A DNA stretch of 64,000 nt from Clostridia bacterium (GTDB lineage: Bacteria > Bacillota > Clostridia > Oscillospirales > Acutalibacteraceae): contig JAGBSO010000016.1 in the NCBI GenBank assembly GCA_017631795.1, positions 1 to 64,000 on the forward strand, in the 5' to 3' direction. Every line of letters starts with the position of its first letter. The stretch's first letter is position 1. The notes under the pieces are model-generated. The model saw only the letters and a program-made list of their open reading frames with translations. It had not been told where the DNA came from and made no database searches. This document shows, piece after piece, positions 1 to 8,294 of the stretch. The position numbers and the translations under genes were made by a program.

Positions 1-140
1 CGCTCAAATGGAAAGTTGAGAATGGAAAATGGAAAGTTTCGGAAGTGCTTCGCACTTGATTCCGCTTCGCTCTATTCATTTTCAACTTTCAATTTTCAAT
101 TTTCCACTACAATAATTTAGCACCGCTAAATTATTGTTTA
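1..140 (-). repeat. Inverted-end element, A/G-rich variant (copy 1, cut by window edge)
   Basis: Read on the minus strand this is nearly identical to the copy at 21557-21714. It begins with TAAACAATAATTTA at 140-127 and has an internal hairpin (110-136), then purine-rich tracts that can pair with pyrimidine-rich tracts near the other end. A small hairpin, AAGTGCGAAGCACTT, lies in the middle. The far end lies outside the window. It does not look coding. Confidence 0.8.
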
Positions 141-170
141 AACAGCCGAGGATTTCTCCCCGGCTGTTTT
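141..170. terminator. Bidirectional intrinsic terminator
   Basis: The hairpin AACAGCCG-aGGatttctCCc-CGGCTGTT has T-runs on both sides. It lies just downstream of the minus-strand gene at 186-1313 and probably ends its transcript. Confidence 0.75.
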
Positions 171-185
171 CTGAGAACAAATTAA

Positions 186-1313
186 TTATTTTATGATATC
201 AACAAACAACTCAAATCCACGATTGATAAGATCTTCAAATAAGGAAATAATTTCACGAATCATCTCGATAACAAGACTGACAATCTCGTTGATTTCCATT
301 TCGGGATAATCCTCATAAATCATTTCTGCTCCGCAGAAATCACATTTTGCATCATCGTCATAATCTTTGTGCCATCCGTAGCCGTCTTCAAGATGACCTT
401 CAATATATTCACTGCATTCGGTACAGTAAATACCTTCAGTATATGCGTTTTCTTGACAATTACCCCAATAATAATCATGATATTCCAACGGATGTTCAGC
501 ACCGTCTTCTGCTGTATGCACAGCTTTTGAAAGCGTCACGTTAAATGAAATTTCATCTTCATCGGAATAATCATGAACATAATAATAGTAAGAAACTCCT
601 GCTTCAAGTTCTGCAAAAAAAACAAAGTTCAGATCATATCCGAAATCATCAGCAAAGTCAATATATTCTGTTCCGCAGAAAATTTCACACACAGGGTCAT
701 TGTTTTCAGCATCAGAACGCAGAATATATGCGCCTGTCTCTTCGGGAACAAATCTTAATACTACTGCATCCGAACCTGATATATGAATTGTGTCGCCGCT
801 GTCAATATCTATGCCCTCAAATGCATATCCACACTCACAGGTTTTCAAAAAACCGAGTTCGGTATGGTCACAAACATTACCGCAATAATCACAGATACCA
901 TCTGTATAAGCATGACCGCAAGCAAGTGAAACAACAGTAGTTGCAGTTTCAAAATTATATAAACCAACAAGAATATAATATGTTTCACCTTCAGTTACTT
1001 CGAACTTGCATATAAAATCATATCCTGTATAACTGTCATCAGCATAAGCAATATCTACTCCGTCAGCATCATAAACCATACAATAAGGGTCTGTTTCATC
1101 AGCTGTTTCAGATGATACAGAAACAGTCATTGTTTTGTCCGCAACAAATTTGATGTATTTTTCAAAAACATCATAAGTAAAATCAAATGTGATTTTTTCA
1201 CCCAAAGCAAGTTCAACAGCATCATCGAATAAATCTTCAGCACTTACGGGAAGCACAAGAAGTGAAAATGCGAGAAGAATTGAAAGCGTGATTGAAATTA
1301 ATTTTTTTGTCAT
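186..1313 (-). CDS. Secreted protein with CDxCG metal-like motifs, function unknown
   Basis: 375 aa. The N-terminus is a clear signal peptide (MTKK, hydrophobic run, cut near VSA-ED at about residue 25). The rest is acidic and beta-rich. Two stretches resemble bacterial pre-peptidase C-terminal-type sandwich domains (about 40-130 and 165-265). Cysteine motifs GICDYCG (about 137-143) and KCDFCGAE (about 326-333) follow a His/Asp-rich lead-in. The last 35 residues form an amphipathic helix ending in FVDIIK. No catalytic motif is recognised. The ATG at 1311-1313 has a strong AAAGGAGGT site 8 nt upstream and a sigma-A promoter at 1346-1375. It is a single-gene unit ending at the 141-170 terminator. 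The dockerin protein at 48340-49902 uses the same motif, so an extracellular role is likely. Confidence 0.8.
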   Translation of the reverse strand: MTKKLISITLSILLAFSLLVLPVSAEDLFDDAVELALGEKITFDFTYDVFEKYIKFVADKTMTVSVSSETADETDPYCMVYDADGVDIAYADDSYTGYDFICKFEVTEGETYYILVGLYNFETATTVVSLACGHAYTDGICDYCGNVCDHTELGFLKTCECGYAFEGIDIDSGDTIHISGSDAVVLRFVPEETGAYILRSDAENNDPVCEIFCGTEYIDFADDFGYDLNFVFFAELEAGVSYYYYVHDYSDEDEISFNVTLSKAVHTAEDGAEHPLEYHDYYWGNCQENAYTEGIYCTECSEYIEGHLEDGYGWHKDYDDDAKCDFCGAEMIYEDYPEMEINEIVSLVIEMIREIISLFEDLINRGFELFVDIIK

Positions 1314-1345
1314 AGATATTACCTCCTTTTATATTTTACAATATA

Positions 1346-1375
1346 ATTTTACCAAAAAATGCTGCAAACTGTCAA
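1346..1375 (-). promoter_or_regulatory. Sigma-A promoter for the secreted protein at 186-1313
   Basis: -35 TTGACA (1370-1375) and -10 TAAAAT (1346-1351) with an 18-nt spacer, about 33 nt upstream of the start codon. Confidence 0.6.
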
Positions 1376-1638
1376 TTGACAAACATTAATAAATAGCAGT
1401 CTGATATTTGTGAAATTTTAACATAAAAATAAAAATGTCTGCAGAAATTTTATCCAATAAGTCATATTTTCAATTTCATTTTTTTACCGGCAATAAATTA
1501 TCGCATACGATAAATACTATAACTGACGGATACAAAGATTTTCAAAGCGTTTGCATTTGTATCCGAAGGCCCGTGCTGAAAAGTACGGGCTTTGAAATTT
1601 AAATCGGGACTGTATCAACCAATTGGGACTGTCTCAAT
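1376..1638. other. Gene-free stretch with adjacent hairpins
   Basis: AT-rich and without a credible ORF. It holds a perfect dyad TTATCG-cata-CGATAA (1498-1513) and a 10-bp stem CGGATACAAA/TTTGTATCCG (1527-1536 with 1556-1565). Immediately after comes a second hairpin GCCCGTGC-tgaaaa-GTACGGGC (1569-1590) followed by TTT. The two hairpins could be a short structured RNA with its terminator. A repeated GGGACTGT(A/C)TCA follows at about 1605 and 1625. Confidence 0.45.
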
Positions 1639-1678
1639 AAAAAAAACGGATTACAGATATAAGACAATCTGCAATCCG
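1638..1678 (-). terminator. Intrinsic terminator of the CofE-like gene
   Basis: On the minus strand the stem CGGATTGCAGAT/ATCTGTAATCCG (one G-U wobble) is followed by nine T residues (plus-strand A-run 1638-1646). It lies 39 bp past the stop codon of the gene at 1718-2911. Confidence 0.85.
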
Positions 1679-1717
1679 ATTATTGTTTGTTTTGTCTTCG
1701 CTTATTGCGACAGGCCT

Positions 1718-2911
1718 TTATTCAGTTGTGTAGTTATCGAAGTAACCCTGAATAAATACGATGGGTGTACCCTTATCGCCTGAACCTGATGTAAGGTCAC
1801 AAAGTGAACCGATAAGGTCTGTGAGCTGACGGGGTGTTGTACCCTCTGATGCCATCTGACCGAAAAGATCACCGTCTTTTTCAGTGATTTTTTCCTTGAT
1901 AGCTTCTTTAAGTGCATCACCTGAAAGATCTGCAAAATCATTATCTGCAAGATACTTGAGTTTGAGCTCGTTGGGAGTACCTTCAAGTCCCTTTGTATAA
2001 GCGGGTGAAACAACGGGATCTGCAAGTTCCCAGATCTTACCTACGGGATCCTTGAATGCACCGTCACCGTAAACCATAACTTCAATATTCTTGCCTGTTG
2101 CTGCAAGAAGCTTGTCATGGATTGCATCAACAACGGGCTGACAATCTCTGGGGAAAAGTTTTACCTGATCTTCTGTTGCCTTGTTTGAACCGAGAAGACC
2201 GTAATCCGCATTGTAACCGCTTCCGTTTACGGGAGCATTGAGAATATCATCAAGACCGAGAATAACTTCGCCGCCTGCAGCTTTGAGGATTCTCTTTGTT
2301 CTCTGTCTTGTGTGAATGTCACAGCAAAGAACATTTTTTGTATAGTCGAGAATTGCTCTGGGGTTGTTTGCAAAAATGATTTCGCACTCTGCACCGCATT
2401 CACGGACGAGTTCTTCATAATATGCAACATAGTCCATACCTGTGAATCTGTGCTTAACATAGCCGAAGAGTTCACGGTATTTTTCAAGAGAAAGAACGTC
2501 TGTATAAGGATTTACTCCCTTTTCATCAACAGCATCAAGGCTGATAAGATGATTACCTACTTCGTCTGAAGGATAGGAAAGCATAAGAACGATTTTCTTT
2601 GCACCCTTTGCAATACCTCTGAGACAGATAGCAAAACGGTTACGGCTGAGAATGGGGAAAATAACGCCCACTGTTTCACCGCCGAATTTTGCTTTTACGT
2701 CTTCTGCAATGTCGTCAACAGTAGCATAGTTACCCTGTGCTCTTGCGACAATTGCTTCTGTCATAGCAACGATGTCACGGTCATGAAATTCAAAACCTGC
2801 ATCCTGAGATGCTTCAAGAACGGAATTTGTAACGATTTCTACAATATCGTCACCATTTCTGATGATAGGTGCTCTTACGCCGCGGGATACTGTGCCGATA
2901 GTACGGCTCAT
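1718..2911 (-). CDS. CofE-like F420-0:gamma-glutamyl ligase family protein
   Basis: 397 aa. It resembles the coenzyme F420-0:L-glutamate ligase (CofE) family by overall sequence: RTIGTVSRGVRAPII at the N-terminus, then the FPILSRNRFA and GLLGSNKATEDQVKLFPRD segments. CofE adds glutamates to F420-0 with GTP. Clostridia of this kind are not known to make F420, so the true substrate is uncertain; another gamma-glutamyl or amide ligation is possible. It is longer than archaeal CofE (about 250 aa), with an extra C-terminal part. I chose the second ATG (2909-2911) because AAGGAG directly abuts the upstream ATG and lies 9 nt before this one. It is monocistronic, with its own promoter at 2963-2991 and terminator at 1638-1678. 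Confidence 0.75.
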   Translation of the reverse strand: MSRTIGTVSRGVRAPIIRNGDDIVEIVTNSVLEASQDAGFEFHDRDIVAMTEAIVARAQGNYATVDDIAEDVKAKFGGETVGVIFPILSRNRFAICLRGIAKGAKKIVLMLSYPSDEVGNHLISLDAVDEKGVNPYTDVLSLEKYRELFGYVKHRFTGMDYVAYYEELVRECGAECEIIFANNPRAILDYTKNVLCCDIHTRQRTKRILKAAGGEVILGLDDILNAPVNGSGYNADYGLLGSNKATEDQVKLFPRDCQPVVDAIHDKLLAATGKNIEVMVYGDGAFKDPVGKIWELADPVVSPAYTKGLEGTPNELKLKYLADNDFADLSGDALKEAIKEKITEKDGDLFGQMASEGTTPRQLTDLIGSLCDLTSGSGDKGTPIVFIQGYFDNYTTE

Positions 2912-2962
2912 ATTCAACATCTCCTTTTAGAGAAAAAATATACGTAATTTTGCTGACATGAT

Positions 2963-2991
2963 ATTATACAATATCATTTCCCGTTTTGCAA
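2963..2991 (-). promoter_or_regulatory. Sigma-A promoter for the CofE-like gene
   Basis: -35 TTGCAA (2986-2991), 17-nt spacer, -10 TATAAT (2963-2968). Confidence 0.7.
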
Positions 2992-3021
2992 TATTTTTTT
3001 TAATTTTTTCTGAGTTAAATT

Positions 3022-4341
3022 TTAGTTATATTTTGGCAGATAATCCCCGTGAGCATCAATAAGGTCATCAACCATCTTCTTGATAGTGTCAATATCAAGC
3101 TCACTTGCAGTATGAGGATCAAGCATTGCAGCCTGATAAATATGTTCTTTCTTGCGTGTTGCAGCAGCTTCGATTGTAAGCAGCTGAACATTGATGTTTG
3201 TCATGTTCATTGCTGCACACTGAACGGGAAGAGCACCGACATGACAGGGATGCACACCGTAACCGTCAACAAGACAAGGAACTTCAACACATGCGTTTTC
3301 GGGAAGATTTGTGATAAGATGTCCTGTATTGAGAACATTACCGCCGATTTTATAAGGATCGCCCGTAACGATTGACTCCATGATTCTTGAAGCATATTCG
3401 TGTGAACGTTCATGGTCTTTAACACCGTTTGCAAGCATTTCTTCATATTCCTTTTTCCAGCCTTCAATCTGTTTTACACAGCGTCTGGGATATTCATCAA
3501 GAGGAATATTATATTTTTTGATAAGTTCGGGATATTTATCCTTGATGTAGAACATATTATATTCAGCATTGTGTTCACTTGACTCAGTGCAGTAATAACC
3601 GAAATGTTTGATGTATTCAAGACGGACTTTATCATAGAATTCAGGATCTGCAATTTTTTCATCAATTCTTGATTTGATTTCAGGATAAAGGTCATTGCCG
3701 TCTTTATCCATAATTTCAAGAAGCCATGCCATGTGGTTGATACCTGCAATGAGTTCTTTTCTGCCTTCAAGTTTATCTTCCATACCAAGTTCTTTCAGCA
3801 GATCTCTTGAGCAGGTCTGAACACTGTGGCAAAGACCGACAGTCTTGACAGGAGTATATCTCTGCATATAGCCTGAAAGCATAGCCATGGGGTTTGTGTA
3901 ATTCAGGAAAAGTGCATCGGGACACACTTCTGCCATATCCGTTGCAAAATCGTGCATAACAGGAATTGTTCTGAGTGCTCTCATGATACCGCCGATACCC
4001 AGCGTATCACCGATTGTCTGACGAAGACCGTATTTCTTGGGTACTTCAAAGTCAATGATTGTGCAAGGATCATAAAGACCGACCTGAATGGCATTGATTA
4101 CGAAATTTGCACCGCGAAGTGCATCTTTTCTCTGTTCAACACCGAGATAGCATTCGATTTTACCGTAACCGCCTTTTGTTGTACGCATAGCTTCAAGAAT
4201 AACACGGCTTTCTTCAAGTCGCTTTGCATCTATATCATAAAGTGCAAAAGTACTGTCACGAAGAGCCTCTGCACACATACAGTCACCGATTACATTTCTT
4301 GCGAAAACGGTACTACCCGCGCCCATAAATGTTATTTTCAT
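3022..4341 (-). CDS. Glycoside hydrolase family 4, alpha-galactosidase (MelA)-like
   Basis: 439 aa, usual for GH4. These enzymes cleave glycosides by an NAD+- and Mn2+-dependent oxidation-elimination mechanism. The NAD-binding loop is GAGSTVFARN (residues about 6-15). The metal ligands of the family are visible as Cys in GLCHS (about 171) and His in GINHMAW (about 202). LNYTNPM is the conserved sugar-binding segment. Alpha-galactosidase or alpha-glucosidase activity is more likely than 6-phospho-glycosidase given MelA similarity, but specificity cannot be read from sequence alone. The start at 4339-4341 is chosen because AAGGAGG lies 8 nt upstream; the longer upstream reading frame has no site. 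There is no signal peptide, so it is cytoplasmic. It has its own promoter (4368-4397), divergent from the gene at 4507. Confidence 0.9.
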   Translation of the reverse strand: MKITFMGAGSTVFARNVIGDCMCAEALRDSTFALYDIDAKRLEESRVILEAMRTTKGGYGKIECYLGVEQRKDALRGANFVINAIQVGLYDPCTIIDFEVPKKYGLRQTIGDTLGIGGIMRALRTIPVMHDFATDMAEVCPDALFLNYTNPMAMLSGYMQRYTPVKTVGLCHSVQTCSRDLLKELGMEDKLEGRKELIAGINHMAWLLEIMDKDGNDLYPEIKSRIDEKIADPEFYDKVRLEYIKHFGYYCTESSEHNAEYNMFYIKDKYPELIKKYNIPLDEYPRRCVKQIEGWKKEYEEMLANGVKDHERSHEYASRIMESIVTGDPYKIGGNVLNTGHLITNLPENACVEVPCLVDGYGVHPCHVGALPVQCAAMNMTNINVQLLTIEAAATRKKEHIYQAAMLDPHTASELDIDTIKKMVDDLIDAHGDYLPKYN

Positions 4342-4367
4342 AATTCTGCCTCCTTGGCTTTTTTTAC

Positions 4368-4397
4368 ATTTTAACATACGGATTTATTTATAGTCAA
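4368..4397 (-). promoter_or_regulatory. Promoter for the GH4 gene
   Basis: -35 TTGACT (4392-4397) and -10 TAAAAT (4368-4373) with an 18-nt spacer. Confidence 0.55.
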
Positions 4398-4445
4398 CAC
4401 TGTAAATAATAAATAATTTATTTTCTTTATACAGTATTTTTATTA

Positions 4446-4474
4446 TTGAAAATATTATGACAATAGTGTATACT
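4446..4474 (+). promoter_or_regulatory. Sigma-A promoter for the zinc/DUF2628 gene
   Basis: -35 TTGAAA (4446-4451), 17-nt spacer, -10 TATACT (4469-4474), 32 nt before the start codon. It diverges from the GH4 promoter. Confidence 0.7.
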
Positions 4475-4506
4475 GTAATTTAATACTAAACGGAAGTGAT
4501 AAATAA

Positions 4507-5586
4507 ATGAACTATACAGGAATTGAATGCCCTTCATGCGGCAAAAAATTTGAACAGACAGATGATGTTGTCGTTTGTCCCGTATGCGGTACACCTCAGC
4601 ACAGAGACTGCTGGAACGAAAACGGAAAATGTATAAACGAAGAAAAACACAGCGAAGGTTTCATCTGGCAGATGCAGGATAATGAACCGGAAACCTCTGC
4701 TCCCGCACATTCAGAAGACATGAAAATCTGTCCGAGATGCGGCGAACATAACGAAAAATATGAACCTGTCTGCACAAAATGCGGTGAAAGACTCAAGGCA
4801 AACCGTCAGACAATTGACGATCAGATGCCTCCTTTCGGAAACATGAATATGCCTTTCGGCAACAGACAGCAAGGTCCGAATCCGAACAACTTCTCACCTT
4901 ATCAGAATGTTTATGCAGCAGATGCAAGAACTGTTTTCGGCTCTGATGCAAAAATAGATGATATTCCCGTTACGGAAATTGCAGAATACGTACAGAAAGA
5001 TTCAATGAAGTACATCGGAAAATTTCTTGATATGCAGGAAAAGAACACAAAGCTCTCATGGAACTGGTCAGCAGGTATTCTGTCTGCATTCTGGTGTTTT
5101 TACAGAAAAATGGTCGGTCTCGGTGTTGCATTGATTGCGATTTTCTTTTCAGTAACTCTCATTTCAAGTATCGTACCCGTAACTGTTTACCGGACATACA
5201 AACCCGAAGTCTATGCAGAATACGAAATGCTGGTTGAAGAAATCAACGAAATAATGCAGCAGGTTGCAGAAGACGGCACTGCCACAATGGAAGAGGCAAC
5301 AAGATATTATTCACTCACAGCTAAACTCCTTGCATCACCAATAAATATTACATCGCTGATTATCAGAGCAACTGCAGTGCTTCTTATGAGCATCATAATG
5401 GGATTCTTCGGCAACAATTTCTACAAAAAGAAAGTTATTAAAGATATCAGAACAATCAGACGCATTTCAGGCGACAGTACGACTTACCATTATTATCTTC
5501 ATCAGAAAGGCAATGTGTCCATTGTAAATATCCTGCTTCCCATTCTTTTATACACATTTTTCTCAACACTGACAACATACTTTTAA
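4507..5586 (+). CDS. RING-like/zinc-ribbon membrane protein with DUF2628 domain
   Basis: 359 aa. N-terminal Cys/His cluster: CPSCGKKF (about 8-15), VCPVCGTPQHRDCW (about 24-37) and a later Cys form a RING-variant-like treble fold. A second zinc ribbon, CPRCGE...CTKCGE, spans about 76-98. A linker rich in Met, Pro, Asn and Gly follows. The DUF2628 domain comes next, with NWSAGILSAFWCFYRKM leading into membrane segments at about 200-225, 285-305 and 340-358. Bacterial proteins with this layout are of unknown function; membrane-associated sensing or protein interaction is a guess. It has its own promoter and is followed directly by a repeat element whose first three bases are its stop codon. Confidence 0.75.
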   Translation: MNYTGIECPSCGKKFEQTDDVVVCPVCGTPQHRDCWNENGKCINEEKHSEGFIWQMQDNEPETSAPAHSEDMKICPRCGEHNEKYEPVCTKCGERLKANRQTIDDQMPPFGNMNMPFGNRQQGPNPNNFSPYQNVYAADARTVFGSDAKIDDIPVTEIAEYVQKDSMKYIGKFLDMQEKNTKLSWNWSAGILSAFWCFYRKMVGLGVALIAIFFSVTLISSIVPVTVYRTYKPEVYAEYEMLVEEINEIMQQVAEDGTATMEEATRYYSLTAKLLASPINITSLIIRATAVLLMSIIMGFFGNNFYKKKVIKDIRTIRRISGDSTTYHYYLHQKGNVSIVNILLPILLYTFFSTLTTYF

Positions 5587-5783
5587 ACAATAATTTATCA
5601 AATAAATTAAATGGCATCTTGTAGGGGCGTTGTCCTCAACGCCCGGCACGAATGTGCATTTTCCGAAGGAAAATTAAACGGCAGAGCCGTTATTGTTCGC
5701 TTTGCTCACAATCGGGCGTTGGATCAACGCCCCTACAAGCTCGATTTTAATTTCTTCAAACATTTCCGCTAAATTATTGTTTT
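5584..5783 (+). repeat. Inverted-end hairpin element, copy A
   Basis: About 200 bp between TAAACAATAATTTA (5584-5597) and TAAATTATTGTTT (5771-5783). The left TAA is the stop codon of the preceding gene. Inside is GTAGGGGCG...CGCCCCTAC. It holds five hairpins in a row: GGGCGTTG/CAACGCCC, GCAC/GTGC, TTTTCC/GGAAAA, AACGGC/GCCGTT and GGGCGTTG/CAACGCCC. Related copies lie at 11197, 23604 and 41590. Confidence 0.85.
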
Positions 5784-5798
5784 TCTCCGGAGTTTATC

Positions 5799-7163
5799 AT
5801 GAACAACTATCCTCTCAAAAAAAATCAGGACATCGAAATTGAAATAACAGGCATCACAACCGAAGGCAGCGGAGTCGGTCACTATGACGGAATTGCTGTC
5901 TTTGTGCCTAATACTGCCACGGGCGATGTCATCAATTGCCACATCATAAAAACCAAAAAGAATTATGCAATCGGCAAGATAAATCATATTCTCAGAGCTG
6001 CTGAATCAAGAATCATTCCCGACTGTGATGTTTATTCACGTTGCGGCGGATGTGTTTTCCGTCATATCAATTACACTGCCGAATGCGAAATGAAAAAGCA
6101 GAGAGTAGTTGACGCTTTTGCAAGACTCGGCCACATTGAGATTTCTCCCGAAGAAATTATAAAATCAGGCAGGGAAAACCGTTACCGAAACAAGGCTCAG
6201 TATCCCGTAAGGCTCGAAAACGGCAAACTCTCCATAGGTTTTTTTGCTCAGAATTCCCACAGAGTCATTGACTGCGGTGACTGTATGCTTCAGCCGAAAG
6301 AATTCGGCAAGATTGTTTCTGCATTCAGAAAATGGATAGAGAAAAACAACATTTCAGTCTACAACGAAGAGACTCACAAGGGTCTTCTCAGACATATTTA
6401 CATAAGAAAAGCTTTTGAAACAAATCAGATTATGGTCTGCGCTGTCATCAACGGTCACAATCTGCCGAAAAAGGATGACCTTATTGTTTCTCTGCTCAAA
6501 TGCACAGACAATATCGCATCAATCACCGTCAACGAAAACACAAACGACAACAATGTGATTCTCGGCAAAAAGTGTTACACAATCTGGGGCAGTGATTTCA
6601 TAGAAGACATTCTCTGCGGTGTAAAAGTAAGAATCTCTCCCCTTTCATTCTATCAGATAAACCGTGACCAGGCAGAAAAGCTTTATTACAAAGCTGCCGA
6701 ATACGCTGAGCTGACAGAAAACGACACACTCCTTGACCTTTACTGCGGTGCAGGCACAATAGGTCTTTCAATGGCAAAGAAAGTCAAAAATCTCATCGGT
6801 GTGGAAATCATCCCCGAAGCCATTGAAGATGCAAAAATCAATGCAGAAATCAACGGCATAAACAATGCGGAATTCATCTGCGGTGATGCTCCCGAAGCTG
6901 CAAAAATCCTTGCAGAAAGAGGCATCAGACCCGATGTTATCATCGTTGACCCGCCAAGAAAAGGCTGTGCGGCAGACCTGCTCGACACAATCGACAATAT
7001 GAATCCGAAAAGACTTGTATATATATCATGTGACCCGGCAACTCTTGCACGTGACTGTGCAATCCTTAAAGAAAAAGGCTACGAAGTGCAGAAAGTCACC
7101 CCCGTTGATATGTTTCCGAAAACAAGCCATGTGGAAACAGTTGTAAAATTATCAAAAAGATAA
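5799..7163 (+). CDS. rlmD: 23S rRNA (uracil-C5)-methyltransferase, RlmD/RumA type
   Basis: 454 aa, the usual length for this family. It methylates C5 of a uridine (U1939 in E. coli 23S rRNA; Firmicutes enzymes can modify U747 too) using SAM. A TRAM RNA-binding domain fills residues about 1-60 (TEGSGVGHYDG). The [4Fe-4S] cysteines appear as CDVYSRCGGC (about 76-85) with a further Cys at about 164. SAM motif LLDLYCGAGTIGLSM is at about 311-325 and VDPPRKGC at about 384-391. The catalytic Cys is in YISCDPATLARD (about 408-419). A Glu general base lies in HVETVVKL near the C-terminus. It heads a run of five genes on this strand with gaps of 15-31 bp. The start follows TCCGGAG. Confidence 0.92.
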   Translation: MNNYPLKKNQDIEIEITGITTEGSGVGHYDGIAVFVPNTATGDVINCHIIKTKKNYAIGKINHILRAAESRIIPDCDVYSRCGGCVFRHINYTAECEMKKQRVVDAFARLGHIEISPEEIIKSGRENRYRNKAQYPVRLENGKLSIGFFAQNSHRVIDCGDCMLQPKEFGKIVSAFRKWIEKNNISVYNEETHKGLLRHIYIRKAFETNQIMVCAVINGHNLPKKDDLIVSLLKCTDNIASITVNENTNDNNVILGKKCYTIWGSDFIEDILCGVKVRISPLSFYQINRDQAEKLYYKAAEYAELTENDTLLDLYCGAGTIGLSMAKKVKNLIGVEIIPEAIEDAKINAEINGINNAEFICGDAPEAAKILAERGIRPDVIIVDPPRKGCAADLLDTIDNMNPKRLVYISCDPATLARDCAILKEKGYEVQKVTPVDMFPKTSHVETVVKLSKR

Positions 7164-7184
7164 ACATTTACGGACGGATAGATT

Positions 7185-8279
7185 ATGAACAACGAACATA
7201 AAAGAACATATATCCCATTCAGTGAATGGAAAGAAAAATCAAAGCAGACCGAATACACAAAATCTGTTCCCCTGCTTAAAGCTGACGGCACACTCAATGC
7301 AAAAGGCTGGGCAAGGCACAATGTTTTTGAATATGACAGAAACAAAGTGAAAAAAGGTCTTATAAGCCGCAAGGAGTGGGATTTTTACACCATAACCGAC
7401 GGCAGAATGCAGCTTCTTGTAAGCTTTGCAAACATAAATATCGGCGGATATGTCGGTTGCAAACTCACAGACCTCCACACAGGCGAAATAATCGCAGATG
7501 CAGTTTCATATTTTGCAGGCGGAAACAAACATATACCACCTGCAAAGGGTGATGTACCCAACCGCTTTACAGGAAAAATCGGCAAGGCAACTTTCGATTT
7601 CAACACCATGGAAACCGAAAGAAAACTGTATTTCAGCAAACCCCTTAACGGAAAAACCGTTGAATGTGACATCACAATGGACATTCTGTCCGACATGGAA
7701 AACATCACAACCGTGCTTCCCTTTGACGAAGACAACACACGTTATTTCATGACCACAAAACAGGCATGCATGCCCACAGAAGGCTACTTCCGTTTCGGTG
7801 ATTATGAATACAGATTCACAAAAGACACTTCTTTCTGTGCCATGGACTGGGGCAGAGTCAACACCATTCACAAAATGGTATGGTACTGGGGCAGCGGCAG
7901 CATGTATCACACAGACGAAAAGGGTGAAAAGCATCTTCTCGGATTTGAAATCACATGGGCAATCGGCAACGAAAGCCATGCCACGGAGACCTGCATTTTC
8001 TACGACGGAAAAGTGCATAAATTCGGTGCTGTCGATGTGGAAAAATTCCCGAAAGACCGTTTTATGGAAGAATGGAAAATCATTTCCGAAGACGGCAGAT
8101 TCAATATGACTATGAAACCAACTTTTGATAATCACAGCGATGTGGATTTCAAAGTCGGCAGAATGAACTGTCATCAGATTTACGGCATATGGAACGGCGA
8201 TGTGACTCTCGATGACGGCACAAAAATTGAAATAAAAGATTTATTTGCTTTCTGCGAATATGTTGAAAACAGGTGGTAA
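7185..8279 (+). CDS. DUF2804 domain protein
   Basis: 364 aa and full-length for DUF2804. Recognisable family segments are the N-terminal LLKADGTLNAKGWARHN (about 30-46), CAMDWGRV (about 219-226), MVWYWGSGS and the C-terminal GIWNGDV. Many Trp and Gly residues and alternating strands suggest a beta-barrel or lipocalin-like fold. No signal peptide or membrane segment is present and no enzymatic function is established. It starts 21 bp after the methyltransferase gene with only a weak ribosome binding site and probably shares its transcript. Confidence 0.85.
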   Translation: MNNEHKRTYIPFSEWKEKSKQTEYTKSVPLLKADGTLNAKGWARHNVFEYDRNKVKKGLISRKEWDFYTITDGRMQLLVSFANINIGGYVGCKLTDLHTGEIIADAVSYFAGGNKHIPPAKGDVPNRFTGKIGKATFDFNTMETERKLYFSKPLNGKTVECDITMDILSDMENITTVLPFDEDNTRYFMTTKQACMPTEGYFRFGDYEYRFTKDTSFCAMDWGRVNTIHKMVWYWGSGSMYHTDEKGEKHLLGFEITWAIGNESHATETCIFYDGKVHKFGAVDVEKFPKDRFMEEWKIISEDGRFNMTMKPTFDNHSDVDFKVGRMNCHQIYGIWNGDVTLDDGTKIEIKDLFAFCEYVENRW

Positions 8280-8294
8280 AGGAGAAGGCAAAGA

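Noticed and set aside
5584..5783. CRISPR array or Rho-independent terminator cluster for the repeat elements
   Set aside because: The repeats are hairpins of different sequence, not equal repeats with spacers, and the stems lack T-runs expected of terminators.
7506..8174. 222-aa minus-strand ORF opposite DUF2804
   Set aside because: Shadow of the conserved DUF2804 protein; no signals of its own.
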